Origin: Bacteroidota bacterium
Lineage (GTDB): Bacteria > Bacteroidota > Bacteroidia > Bacteroidales > F082
DNA: 9,232 nt
Direction of reading: 5' to 3'
Assembly (NCBI GenBank): GCA_002686705.1
Contig: NYYH01000054.1
Coordinates: 1 to 9,232 of the forward strand
The notes beneath the pieces were generated by a model that saw only the letters and a list, made by a program, of their open reading frames with translations, ran no database searches and was not told the origin of the DNA. The position numbers and the translations under genes were made by a program. Below, piece by piece: positions 1 through 6,999 of the stretch (position 1 is the first letter of the stretch; every line of letters starts with the position of its first letter).

Positions 1-924
1 CAAATATCATTCTGGCTTATTTGTACAAGTGTAATTTTCAACGGGATTCTTTGGGCACTTGACAATCCTTTACGTAGAACACTTTTTGCCGATGTTGTTA
101 AGCCTGAACAAATTGGTACTGCAATGACTCTTGACTCATTGACTAGTAATTTTACTCGTTTTCTTGGTCCATTCTTAGGCGGTTTATTCTTGGAATATTA
201 TGGAATTGAAGGTGTATTTTTTTTAGGAGCAATAATTTATTTACTGTCATTCCTAGTTACGATCTTTGGAACCAGAACCGCAGGCATAAAGTTAGCTAGT
301 AATCAAGAGGGTATCTTAACTGAACTTACCAATGGTCTTATATTGCTCAGAAAGGACCGAACTCTGAAAGGTATTTTAGCTGTTACGATTGTTTTTAATT
401 TGTTGGGATTCCCGTTTGTGTCACTGATACCCGTTATTGGGAAAGAAGTACTAGAGCTTAGCCCATTTTTAATAGGCTTACTTGTTAGCACTGAAGGTCT
501 TGGAGCTATAATTAGCTCTCTAGTGATTGTGTCAATAACTAGGATTAATTTATATCGAAAATTTTATACATATGGAGTTTTTTTGTTTCTACTAATGGGG
601 TTTTCTTTTGCTCAATCTTCCGATTTTGTTTCCGCTGTGATATGTATGTTTTTTACTGGTGTCGGATGGGGATGCTTCTCGGCAATGCAGGCCACACTGA
701 TTATGTTTTGTACTCCTCTGGTGGCTAGAGGTCGTATGATGGGTTTGTTAACAGCCAGTATTGGTTTAAATACAGTTGGTATTTTACACATTGGCCTTCT
801 CGCTAACTGGTTAGGCACTGAACTAGCCATATTAGTTTCAACAGCAGAAGGTTTTTTGTTGTTGATATTTGTTTGTCGATTGTGGCCAGAAATTATTGCA
901 CCACAGTTATTGCCATCAGATTGA
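1..924 (+). CDS. MFS exporter, MFS_3/EntS-like, 5' end missing
   Basis: The frame is open from base 1, so the gene starts left of the window; about 307 C-terminal residues are visible of a family that usually has about 400 or more. The ATG at 124 is an internal methionine, because the residues before it (LDNPLRRTLFADVV) continue the protein. The segment LDNPLRRTLFADVVKPEQIG followed by an N-rich stretch and LGPFLGGLFLEYYG is typical of the MFS_3 'transmembrane secretion effector' group, which includes the enterobactin exporter EntS. Several long hydrophobic helices follow, as expected for a 12-helix inner-membrane proton-driven exporter. The cargo cannot be predicted; a siderophore or drug would fit the family. 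It ends in TGA and converges on the next MFS gene 28 bp away. Family call is firm, substrate unknown. Confidence 0.85.
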   Translation, partial: QISFWLICTSVIFNGILWALDNPLRRTLFADVVKPEQIGTAMTLDSLTSNFTRFLGPFLGGLFLEYYGIEGVFFLGAIIYLLSFLVTIFGTRTAGIKLASNQEGILTELTNGLILLRKDRTLKGILAVTIVFNLLGFPFVSLIPVIGKEVLELSPFLIGLLVSTEGLGAIISSLVIVSITRINLYRKFYTYGVFLFLLMGFSFAQSSDFVSAVICMFFTGVGWGCFSAMQATLIMFCTPLVARGRMMGLLTASIGLNTVGILHIGLLANWLGTELAILVSTAEGFLLLIFVCRLWPEIIAPQLLPSD

Positions 925-938
925 AAATGATTTTTCAA
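921..938. terminator. Possible weak bidirectional terminator hairpin
   Basis: TTGAAAA-TGAT-TTTTCAA forms a 7-bp perfect stem with a 4-base loop. It lies across the stop codon of the left MFS gene and just beyond the stop codon of the convergent MFS gene, with a T-rich stretch (ATTATTTTTAT) to its right. The position between convergent genes fits a shared terminator. The stem is A+T-rich and weak, so termination is an inference. Confidence 0.35.
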
Positions 939-952
939 CTGAATTATTTTTA

Positions 953-2146
953 TCATAAATTAAGAGTATTCCTCTTCAAAGCCAAGTTCAGTGGAAAACA
1001 AAGAGGCAAAGGAACAAGAATTAGAAAGACCATTATCGTCATCGTAAACTTGAATCCAAGACTATCACCAATCAAACCAAAAATGATCGGACCTATGACA
1101 GCTGCTGCGTTAGCAATGGTGTAGATAATTGCGAACCCGCGTGATTGTCGCTGTTCATGGACTAGATTGCTGACAGTGCCATAAGTGATTGAGGATGAGC
1201 CCTGCAGAAATACACCCACCATAGGCAGGAGGAAAAAAGAAACGTTTCCCGGTGCGAATAGCACCAGCAAGATTCCTGTTGCTGTAAGTAGTTCAAATAA
1301 AATCAGTGATCGGATAACCCCCAAACGGGCTGCAAGGAAACCTCCAGCAAATTTGCCGCAGACTCCGCCGCTGAGTGTTGCTGCCACTGCGAATGCAACC
1401 AATCCAGTTGAAACCTGTTTTTCGATCATCACGAAAGCAATAAACACGAGGAATCCGTCTTGAACCAAAATGTCGAGAAATACGATGGCCGCCAGAGTGC
1501 CAAAGCCAAGTTGATCCTTGATCCCCCAGCTGTTGCTCCTTTTAACATCCTTTGATTTCATAACAGGAAATGCTCTAGTACGTTCTACTCCCAGCAGGAT
1601 CCAGATCGTCAATGCAACCAAAGCCGCCAACAAACCATATCCAAGAGTGATACTTTGCCAACCGAAACCTATACCGAGTAGAAGACTTGCCGTCAGGGTG
1701 AAGGCCAGTTTTCCGATCTCTCCGCTAGCGTTGTAGCTTCCAAGAGCAATACGGTGTTCAAATTCTCTGAAAGACTGACTGATCAGGGATGAGCACAAAG
1801 AGTGTTGGAATGCGGCTCCACAGCCAGCTACAAACAAGGCCAGCAAAACTCCTTGGAATCCAACTACAAAAGATAATGCGAAGTAGCCGGTTCCCGCGCC
1901 CACAAGCCCAAGCACTAGGAGTCGTCTTTCCCCGAAACGTTCGGAAAGGATTCCGGCAGGAATCTCAAGAAGCCACATCGCACCACTGTGTGTGGCCCGA
2001 ATCAACCCGATCTGCATGTATCCAAGACCAAAATGCTGTGCGAGTATTGGTAGCATCACGTAAACTGAGGACGAAAGGCCGTCCTGCACTCCATGTGTGA
2101 CACAGCAGCCGGAAAGAAGTAGTTTGTTTGAGGTTAATTTGGGCAA
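953..2146 (-). CDS. MFS transporter, complete (fosmidomycin-resistance-like)
   Basis: A 397-residue polytopic membrane protein, the usual length of a 12-helix major facilitator. The N-terminal pattern HGVQDGLSSSVYVMLPILAQ followed by FGLGYMQIGLI resembles the Fsr-type drug exporter subgroup, and residues 65-75 (GILSERFGERR) match MFS motif A (GxxxERxGxRR) in the loop between helices 2 and 3. A second, weaker copy of such a loop (GKFAGGFLAARLGVIRS) lies in the C-terminal half, as expected from the internal duplication of MFS proteins. It probably exports or imports a small solute across the inner membrane; substrate unknown. The ATG start gives a short cytoplasmic N-terminus but has no clear Shine-Dalgarno sequence. 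The gene is visibly richer in G+C than both neighbours, so it has a different origin or history. Confidence 0.85.
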   Translation of the reverse strand: MPKLTSNKLLLSGCCVTHGVQDGLSSSVYVMLPILAQHFGLGYMQIGLIRATHSGAMWLLEIPAGILSERFGERRLLVLGLVGAGTGYFALSFVVGFQGVLLALFVAGCGAAFQHSLCSSLISQSFREFEHRIALGSYNASGEIGKLAFTLTASLLLGIGFGWQSITLGYGLLAALVALTIWILLGVERTRAFPVMKSKDVKRSNSWGIKDQLGFGTLAAIVFLDILVQDGFLVFIAFVMIEKQVSTGLVAFAVAATLSGGVCGKFAGGFLAARLGVIRSLILFELLTATGILLVLFAPGNVSFFLLPMVGVFLQGSSSITYGTVSNLVHEQRQSRGFAIIYTIANAAAVIGPIIFGLIGDSLGFKFTMTIMVFLILVPLPLCFPLNLALKRNTLNL

Positions 2147-2289
2147 TGATTATTGAAGATTATTTTTGAAAATAGCCGATTGTTTATGATTAAGAAATAT
2201 CACTCCAAATAACACAAATGAATTGCTGTTGTCCTTCCACATATTAATTGGTCCAAGCTATGAGTTAGTCATAACACTCAAATCACCCC

Positions 2290-2353
2290 CTTAGTAGAGA
2301 GGTAGGATGTTCTCAAGATACGAAAAGGGCTCTTTTGTTCCATCCCCTCTCTT
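2290..2353. repeat. Palindromic repeat R1 (copy 1)
   Basis: A GA-rich/CT-rich imperfect palindrome. AGAGAGG (2296-2302) pairs with CCTCTCT (2346-2352), and after a 2-base bulge GGATG (2305-2309) pairs with CATCC (2341-2345). A small internal hairpin AAAAG-GGCT-CTTTT (2323-2336) fits inside. It aligns without gaps to 8231-8294 in direct orientation with about 44 of 64 identical bases by hand count, most differences being transitions. It lies between divergent genes, so it cannot be the terminator of either. It is probably a dispersed intergenic or MITE-like repeat. Confidence 0.6.
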
Positions 2354-2450
2354 CGTCACTTTAATGTAATATTATAACAATTAATGACGAGTTTTATAAC
2401 TACGTTTGAAGATGAACTCTAGGATATATTGATATGATAGATATATTATG

Positions 2451-2479
2451 TTGACAAAAAATAAATAAAATAATAGTAT
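2451..2479 (+). promoter_or_regulatory. Sigma70-like promoter of the transporter operon
   Basis: TTGACA (2451-2456, perfect -35) is separated by 17 bp from TAGTAT (2474-2479, 4 of 6 matches to the -10 consensus). Transcription would start near 2486, giving a leader of about 50 bases before the aminotransferase ATG. It is the only good promoter seen upstream of the five co-directional genes. The A+T-rich surroundings make chance matches easier, hence moderate confidence. Confidence 0.5.
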
Positions 2480-2494
2480 AAAAAACTGCAATTA

Positions 2495-2510
2495 ATCTAA
2501 CATATTAGAT
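2495..2510. promoter_or_regulatory. Candidate operator palindrome
   Basis: ATCTAA-CATA-TTAGAT is a perfect 6-bp inverted repeat about 10 bp downstream of the predicted transcription start and upstream of the aminotransferase start. A dimeric repressor could bind here, but no regulator gene is present in the window and short palindromes are common in A+T-rich DNA. Confidence 0.25.
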
Positions 2511-2537
2511 ATAATCAAATTATATTTTTAAATAAAT

Positions 2538-3929
2538 ATGAACAAAAAAGAAGCTAAAGAAAAAATAAAAAAATCACATTTTGGTAATGAATCAAAAAAG
2601 GCATTAACTGCTTGGATTGAACAAGAGTCAATTGGAAGTGTTGGAATGGGTTTGTTTGATGTTCCACCAATTATAGAAAGAGCAGAAGGTCCATATTTAT
2701 ATGATTGTGATGGAAATGGTTACTTAGATTTTTTGTCAGGATTTTCTGTTTCTTCATTAGGTAATAATAATGAAAATATAAGAAGGATTTTAGTTGAACA
2801 ATCTAAGAAATTAACTCACTATTTTGATTTTCCACATCCCGAAAGAATTAAATTAGCAAAAAATTTAAATAACAAATCAGGGATTAATGAAAAAACTAAT
2901 GTAGTTTTTGGTGTGACAGGATCTGACGCAATAGAATTAGCCATTAGAGCCGCAAGACATTATACTGGAAAGCCGTATATTTTAACAGCATTTGGTGATT
3001 ATCATGGTGTCACATATGGTACAGCAGGACTAACAACTAAGGGCGGATCTCATCAATATTTTCATCCTATTAGGCCTAATAATGATGTAGGGTATTTTCC
3101 ATTTCCACATCAATATAGGAAACCAAACGATAAGTATCCTGGATATGATATAAATAGTTTGAAAATATTTCAACAAATGTTAGAAGGCAAAGAAACACCA
3201 TATACTGATGGCTTTCACAATATAAATAATGTTGCAGCAATTTTAGTTGAACCATTTCAAAGTTCTGCAGGTTATTATATTCCCCCAAAAGAATATTTAC
3301 AGATTTTGAGAAAAATTGCAGATAGGCATGGTATGATATTAATTGTTGATGAAATACAAAATGGTTTAGGTAGAAGTGGTAAACTGTGGGCTTATCAACA
3401 TTCAGGTATAGTACCAGATATAATATGTACTTCTAAAGCTCTAGGAGGTGGTCTTCCATTATCAGCAATTATTGGTAAAGAGAAGATTTTCTCAACATGG
3501 TCACCAGGAGCATATGTTTCAACTCAGGCTGGAAATGCTCTAGCATGTAGCGCTGGTAATTATGTCTTAGATACTATTTCTAATCAAAGTTTTTTAGACC
3601 AAGTAAATCAAAAAGGCAGATATTTTTTCAAAAGTATCAAAAAATTAAAGAAAAAATATAAATTAATTGGTTATGTAGATAATTGTGGACTTTATACTGG
3701 TGTAGAAATTGTAAGAAATAATAAAACAAAAGAACCAGCTGGAATAGAATCAAATTATATTAGAGATTTATGTGTGAAAGAAGGGTTATTGTTTGAAAAA
3801 GGAGGTTATTATCATAATAGATTGCAATTAATACCTCCATTAAATATAGATTTAAATTATTTAAAGAAGTGCATCGATATTCTTGATATGGTTTTTGAAA
3901 AAACATCAAAAAAATTTAAAATTGAATAA
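2538..3929 (+). CDS. Class III PLP-dependent aminotransferase
   Basis: A 463-residue fold-type I enzyme of aminotransferase class III (the GABA, ornithine and taurine aminotransferase group), acting in the cytoplasm. Residues in order: GVTGSDAIELAIRAAR (125-140), which holds the PLP phosphate loop; YHG (155-157), stacking on the cofactor; LVEP with E238; IVDEIQNGLGRSGK with D271 contacting the pyridine nitrogen; TSKALGGGLP with the Schiff-base lysine K300; STQAGNALAC (328-337), where T329 is the usual phosphate contact; and R428 in NRLQLIPPL, a typical carboxylate-binding position. All key residues are present, so it should be active. The amino donor and acceptor cannot be deduced; automatic annotation would probably say 'aspartate aminotransferase family'. 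It is first in the operon, has no Shine-Dalgarno sequence, and its end overlaps the next gene. Its place in a CUT1 importer operon suggests it acts on the imported solute or a product of it (inference). Confidence 0.92.
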   Translation: MNKKEAKEKIKKSHFGNESKKALTAWIEQESIGSVGMGLFDVPPIIERAEGPYLYDCDGNGYLDFLSGFSVSSLGNNNENIRRILVEQSKKLTHYFDFPHPERIKLAKNLNNKSGINEKTNVVFGVTGSDAIELAIRAARHYTGKPYILTAFGDYHGVTYGTAGLTTKGGSHQYFHPIRPNNDVGYFPFPHQYRKPNDKYPGYDINSLKIFQQMLEGKETPYTDGFHNINNVAAILVEPFQSSAGYYIPPKEYLQILRKIADRHGMILIVDEIQNGLGRSGKLWAYQHSGIVPDIICTSKALGGGLPLSAIIGKEKIFSTWSPGAYVSTQAGNALACSAGNYVLDTISNQSFLDQVNQKGRYFFKSIKKLKKKYKLIGYVDNCGLYTGVEIVRNNKTKEPAGIESNYIRDLCVKEGLLFEKGGYYHNRLQLIPPLNIDLNYLKKCIDILDMVFEKTSKKFKIE

Positions 3930-4731
3930 AATAAACAAATTTACATCACATTTTATATTAATATTATTTAGTTTAATTATATTTTTGCCAATAATTTGGT
4001 TGCTAAGAGTTGCATTAACTAATAAAGTAACCGCATATAAAATACCACCAGAATGGGCAACACTTAATTTAAATAATTTTACTGAAATATTTACAAATAA
4101 TTCTTTTACAAATTATTTTATAAATAGTGTAATTGTATCAATTGGCAGTACAGCAATTGCTTTACCTATAGCCGCATCAATGGCATATGCTTTTTCACGT
4201 TATAATACTGGTGGTTCTTTATTAAGAATAATTGTCTTATCAACACAATTATTACCGCCAGTAATAATAGTATTACCACTTTTTACTTTATATTTAAAAA
4301 TTAATTTATTAAACAGTATAACTGGATTAATTTTAGCACATGTGACCATTTCTTTACCATTTCTAGCTTGGATATTGATTTCTTTCTTTGAAGGTAATGT
4401 GATTTATTTAGAACAAGCTGCGAGGGTTGATGGTGCATCAAGGCTACAAGCTTTTTTGTATATAGCAATTCCAGTTTCTTCTCCAGGATTAATAGCAGCA
4501 GGATTACTAGCATTTATTTTAAGTTGGAACGAATTTATTTTAGCTTTAATTTTGAGCGGACCACAAACAAATACTATCCCAGTGGGTTTATCATCTTTTC
4601 AAAGTCATAGAGGTGTTGATATAGCTCCACTAGCTGCTGCTACAATTTTTTCATTAATTCCTGTTTTTTTACTGTTACCTTTTATAAAAAAATACTTAAT
4701 AAGTGGTCTTTCACTTGGTGCATTAAAATAA
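3922..4731 (+). CDS. CUT1 ABC transporter permease, MalG-like
   Basis: An inner-membrane permease of the carbohydrate uptake type 1 family (Pfam BPD_transp_1). It has about six hydrophobic helices and the cytoplasmic EAA loop in the variant EQAARVDGAS, about 13 residues before IP, which docks on the ATPase. The ending LISGLSLGALK is typical of MalG-type subunits, whose C-terminus reads 'GLTAGAVK' or similar. No ATG exists near the N-terminus. Candidate starts are TTG at 3883 (282 aa, 47-bp overlap with the aminotransferase), TTG at 3895 and TTG at 3922 (269 aa, 8-bp overlap). I chose 3922, because short overlaps are normal in such operons and the MalG-like helix 1 still follows intact. None has a Shine-Dalgarno sequence, so translational coupling to the upstream stop is likely. 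Confidence 0.88.
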   Translation: MNKINKFTSHFILILFSLIIFLPIIWLLRVALTNKVTAYKIPPEWATLNLNNFTEIFTNNSFTNYFINSVIVSIGSTAIALPIAASMAYAFSRYNTGGSLLRIIVLSTQLLPPVIIVLPLFTLYLKINLLNSITGLILAHVTISLPFLAWILISFFEGNVIYLEQAARVDGASRLQAFLYIAIPVSSPGLIAAGLLAFILSWNEFILALILSGPQTNTIPVGLSSFQSHRGVDIAPLAAATIFSLIPVFLLLPFIKKYLISGLSLGALK

Positions 4732-4753
4732 ATTATAGTACAAAAATTTAAAG

Positions 4754-4779
4754 AAAGGAGGTTAATGAATAAAAACTAA
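4754..4779 (+). promoter_or_regulatory. Strong Shine-Dalgarno with five-codon leader ORF
   Basis: AAAGGAGG (4754-4761) stands 3 bases before ATG AAT AAA AAC TAA (4765-4779), encoding MNKN. It is the best ribosome-binding sequence in the operon, yet it serves only a tiny frame. The stop codon is followed by about 40 A-rich untranslated bases before the solute-binding protein ATG at 4821, which itself has no Shine-Dalgarno sequence. It could be a ribosome standby site, a regulatory minicistron or an mRNA-stabilising stalled-ribosome site that raises expression of the binding protein. These roles are inferences. Confidence 0.4.
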
Positions 4780-4820
4780 CAATAATAATAAACCAAACAA
4801 ATCATTCAAAAAAAAATATT

Positions 4821-6098
4821 ATGAAAAAATTAATAATCTTATCAACCATTTTTGCTTTTTTGTACACATCACATTTACATGCAAAAACAATTAGAATCTT
4901 AATGGAAACAGTTCCTGATACCAGGTACCTTCAAGAACTATTACCTGAATTTGAACAGCAAACTGGTATAAAAGTAGAAATAGAAGCCATTGGTTATGTT
5001 GATATGCATACAAAACTGGTTCCACAACTCATTGCTCCCCAAGGTAGTTATGATTTAATTGTAGTTGATTTTTATTGGGTAGGCGAATTTACTAAAGCAA
5101 AATGGCTTATGCCTTTGGACGATCTGGTTAAGAGAGATAATATAAATGTAAATCGTTATATACCTGCATTAATGAATTTGGTAGGTCGAGTTGATGGTAC
5201 CATATATATGTTACCTTTTTATAATTATTCTATGGCTATGGTTTACCGAAAAGATTTGATCAATGATCCTAATGAAAAAGCCAATTTCAAAGCTCAAACT
5301 GGGTTTGACTTAAAAGTCCCTACAAATTGGTCAGAATATTGGAAACAGGTTGAATTCTTTACTAGAGATAAAGATAACGATGGGAAAAATGATTTTTTTG
5401 GGACTGTAATCCAAGGACAACGAGGGGATTGTATTGCAATGCATTGGTCAAATTTTCTTTATGCGCAAGGTGGCAGATATAATGCGAATAATGGTGAGCC
5501 ATTATTAAATAGTGCAGCAGCTATTTCTGCAATGGCTTATTACAAAGAAGCTATTGCTAAGTATAGCCCAGAGGGCTCTGCATCCTATTGTTTTGATGAA
5601 GCGTTTAATATCGTAGCTCAAGGGAATGCATATAGCCTTACTACATTTAATATTATGTATGCCGGTTTTGATGATCCAAAATCATCAAGTGTTGTTGGAA
5701 AAATTGGTATTGCTCCAAATCCTGGTGGTGGATTGAATGGAGCTTGGGGTTGGGCTATTCCCAATTCCAGTACGCAAAAAGAAGAGGCATGGAATTTTAT
5801 TAAATGGGCTGAATCTTACAAAATAGCAAAAAAAAGAGCAATGTTAGGTGGAGCTCCTACACAGTCTAAAATATTTAACGATCCAGATATTCTAAGGGAA
5901 AGACCATATTATCCTATATTAGGTCAAGTTTTAGCAGGTGCTCAAGAATTTCCTGTTTTCACATATACAACTGAATTTGTAGAAAAAGTTGGTCGTGAAT
6001 TAAATCTAGCTGCTACTGGAGAAAAGGAAATAGAGGAAGCAATGAATGCAGCAAATAAAGCATATAGAAAATTGCTAGTCAAAGACGGCAAATTATAA
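4821..6098 (+). CDS. Extracellular solute-binding protein, family 1 (CUT1)
   Basis: A 425-residue periplasmic binding protein (Pfam SBP_bac_1, MalE-type), the receptor of the importer encoded around it. Residues 1-21 form a Sec signal peptide: KK, a hydrophobic core and the cleavage site LHA|KT. There is no lipobox cysteine, so the protein is soluble in the periplasm. Further marks are the early domain pattern LLPEFEQQTGIKVEIE (40-55), a Ca-binding-like loop DKDNDGKND (183-191) common in sugar-binding members, and PGGGLNGAWGWAIP (301-314) followed by EEAWNFIKWA, a family hallmark. Only two cysteines are visible in the mature protein, C204 and C257, which could form a disulfide. The ligand is probably a sugar, polyol, glycoside or amino derivative, not identifiable from sequence. 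It lies 89 bp after the MalG-like gene, the largest gap in the operon, behind the leader described separately. Confidence 0.93.
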   Translation: MKKLIILSTIFAFLYTSHLHAKTIRILMETVPDTRYLQELLPEFEQQTGIKVEIEAIGYVDMHTKLVPQLIAPQGSYDLIVVDFYWVGEFTKAKWLMPLDDLVKRDNINVNRYIPALMNLVGRVDGTIYMLPFYNYSMAMVYRKDLINDPNEKANFKAQTGFDLKVPTNWSEYWKQVEFFTRDKDNDGKNDFFGTVIQGQRGDCIAMHWSNFLYAQGGRYNANNGEPLLNSAAAISAMAYYKEAIAKYSPEGSASYCFDEAFNIVAQGNAYSLTTFNIMYAGFDDPKSSSVVGKIGIAPNPGGGLNGAWGWAIPNSSTQKEEAWNFIKWAESYKIAKKRAMLGGAPTQSKIFNDPDILRERPYYPILGQVLAGAQEFPVFTYTTEFVEKVGRELNLAATGEKEIEEAMNAANKAYRKLLVKDGKL

Positions 6099-6111
6099 AT
6101 TTAATTTACTG

Positions 6112-6999
6112 ATGGATTTAACTATCAGAAGGCGCGACCAGTTATTTGGTTATTTTTTAACAATTCCTGGTCTCGCCACTCTAATTATAATAATAATATT
6201 TCCTATTTCATTTACTATTCTTACCAGCTTCTTTGATTACACCTTGATAACGCCGAACCATGATGTATTTGTGGGTTTTGAAAATTATTATGAAGTTATT
6301 GAAGAAGATTATATTAGTGATTCCGTAGTTACTACCGCTCAATTTGTTTTCTTAACAGTTTTTATAGAATTAATAGTTGGTTTTTCTATTGCTTTATCTT
6401 TAAACAATATTCATAGATTTAAAAATATATATTATTTGATAATGTTGGCTCCACTACTAATGAATCCTGTTGTTGTGGGTTTAATGTGGAAAATGATACT
6501 ACACACTGAATTAGGGATAATTAATTATTTATTAAAAATTATAAATATACATAGATTTAATTGGCTTGGAGATAATTCTTTAGCATTTGTTTCAATAATA
6601 TTTGTAGATATATGGCATCAGGTTTCTTTTATGACAATACTCCTTCTGGCTGGTTTGTCTGCTTTACCCAAAGAACCTTATGAGGCCGCCAAAATGGACG
6701 GTGCTTCAGGTTTAAAATGCTTTATTCATATAACATTACCATTAATGAGACCGGTTATAATTGTAGCAATTTTATTACGAATTATATTTTCTGTTAAAAC
6801 GTTTGATATTATATACATAATGACAAAAGGAGGGCCCGGAATATCAACTGATTTAATTAGTTATTTTATTTACAGGTCAGCTTTTTTTAGTCTTGATATT
6901 AGTAGAGCTTCAGCTTTATCCGTAGGATTGTTACTTTCTGTAATAATGTTTACTTTATATTTATATAAAAATATGAATTATACCAATAAACATGGCTGA
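6112..6999 (+). CDS. CUT1 ABC transporter permease, MalF-like
   Basis: A 295-residue inner-membrane permease, the partner of the MalG-like subunit. The N-terminus RRRDQLFGYFLTIPGLATL is the usual opening of MalF/UgpA-type proteins (positive cluster, then helix 1 with a P). The EAA loop EAAKMDGASGLKCFIHITLP spans residues 191-210 with the conserved G and the final LP. The periplasmic-side motif TKGGPGISTDLISYFIY (238-254) is diagnostic of this subfamily. The gene begins 13 bp after the binding protein gene, with ATG and no Shine-Dalgarno sequence, and its last 8 bases overlap the ATPase start. The order permease-G, binding protein, permease-F, ATPase is less usual than binding protein, F, G. 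Confidence 0.92.
   Translation: MDLTIRRRDQLFGYFLTIPGLATLIIIIIFPISFTILTSFFDYTLITPNHDVFVGFENYYEVIEEDYISDSVVTTAQFVFLTVFIELIVGFSIALSLNNIHRFKNIYYLIMLAPLLMNPVVVGLMWKMILHTELGIINYLLKIINIHRFNWLGDNSLAFVSIIFVDIWHQVSFMTILLLAGLSALPKEPYEAAKMDGASGLKCFIHITLPLMRPVIIVAILLRIIFSVKTFDIIYIMTKGGPGISTDLISYFIYRSAFFSLDISRASALSVGLLLSVIMFTLYLYKNMNYTNKHG

Larger units (their letters stand above)
2147..2537. other. Divergent intergenic region, no gene seen
   Basis: About 390 bases between the divergent MFS gene and the aminotransferase operon. It holds, from left to right, a small inverted repeat TATGA-N5-TCATA (2259-2273), the palindromic repeat R1, two direct copies of GATATATT (2423-2430 and 2440-2447, 17 bp apart) and a promoter with a palindrome close to the expected transcript start. 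Composition turns strongly A+T-rich after about 2360, marking the left edge of the low-G+C block. No convincing promoter was found for the minus-strand MFS gene. Confidence 0.7.

Noticed and set aside
303..956. Minus-strand frames opposite the first MFS gene
   Set aside because: They are antisense to a clear membrane-protein gene and their peptides show no domain-like pattern.
873..2100. Plus-strand frames opposite the second MFS gene
   Set aside because: They are rich in R, P and S, as is typical of the complement of a transporter gene, and have no start context.
2259..2273. TATGA-N5-TCATA as an operator of the minus-strand MFS gene
   Set aside because: The palindrome is short, no regulator is nearby and no convincing promoter overlaps it; chance is sufficient.
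2290..2353. R1 as a transcription terminator
   Set aside because: It lies between divergent genes, where neither neighbour is transcribed into it, and no U-run follows.
3076..4513. Minus-strand frames inside the aminotransferase and permease genes
   Set aside because: These are antisense shadows in A+T-rich coding DNA, without a motif or a Shine-Dalgarno sequence.
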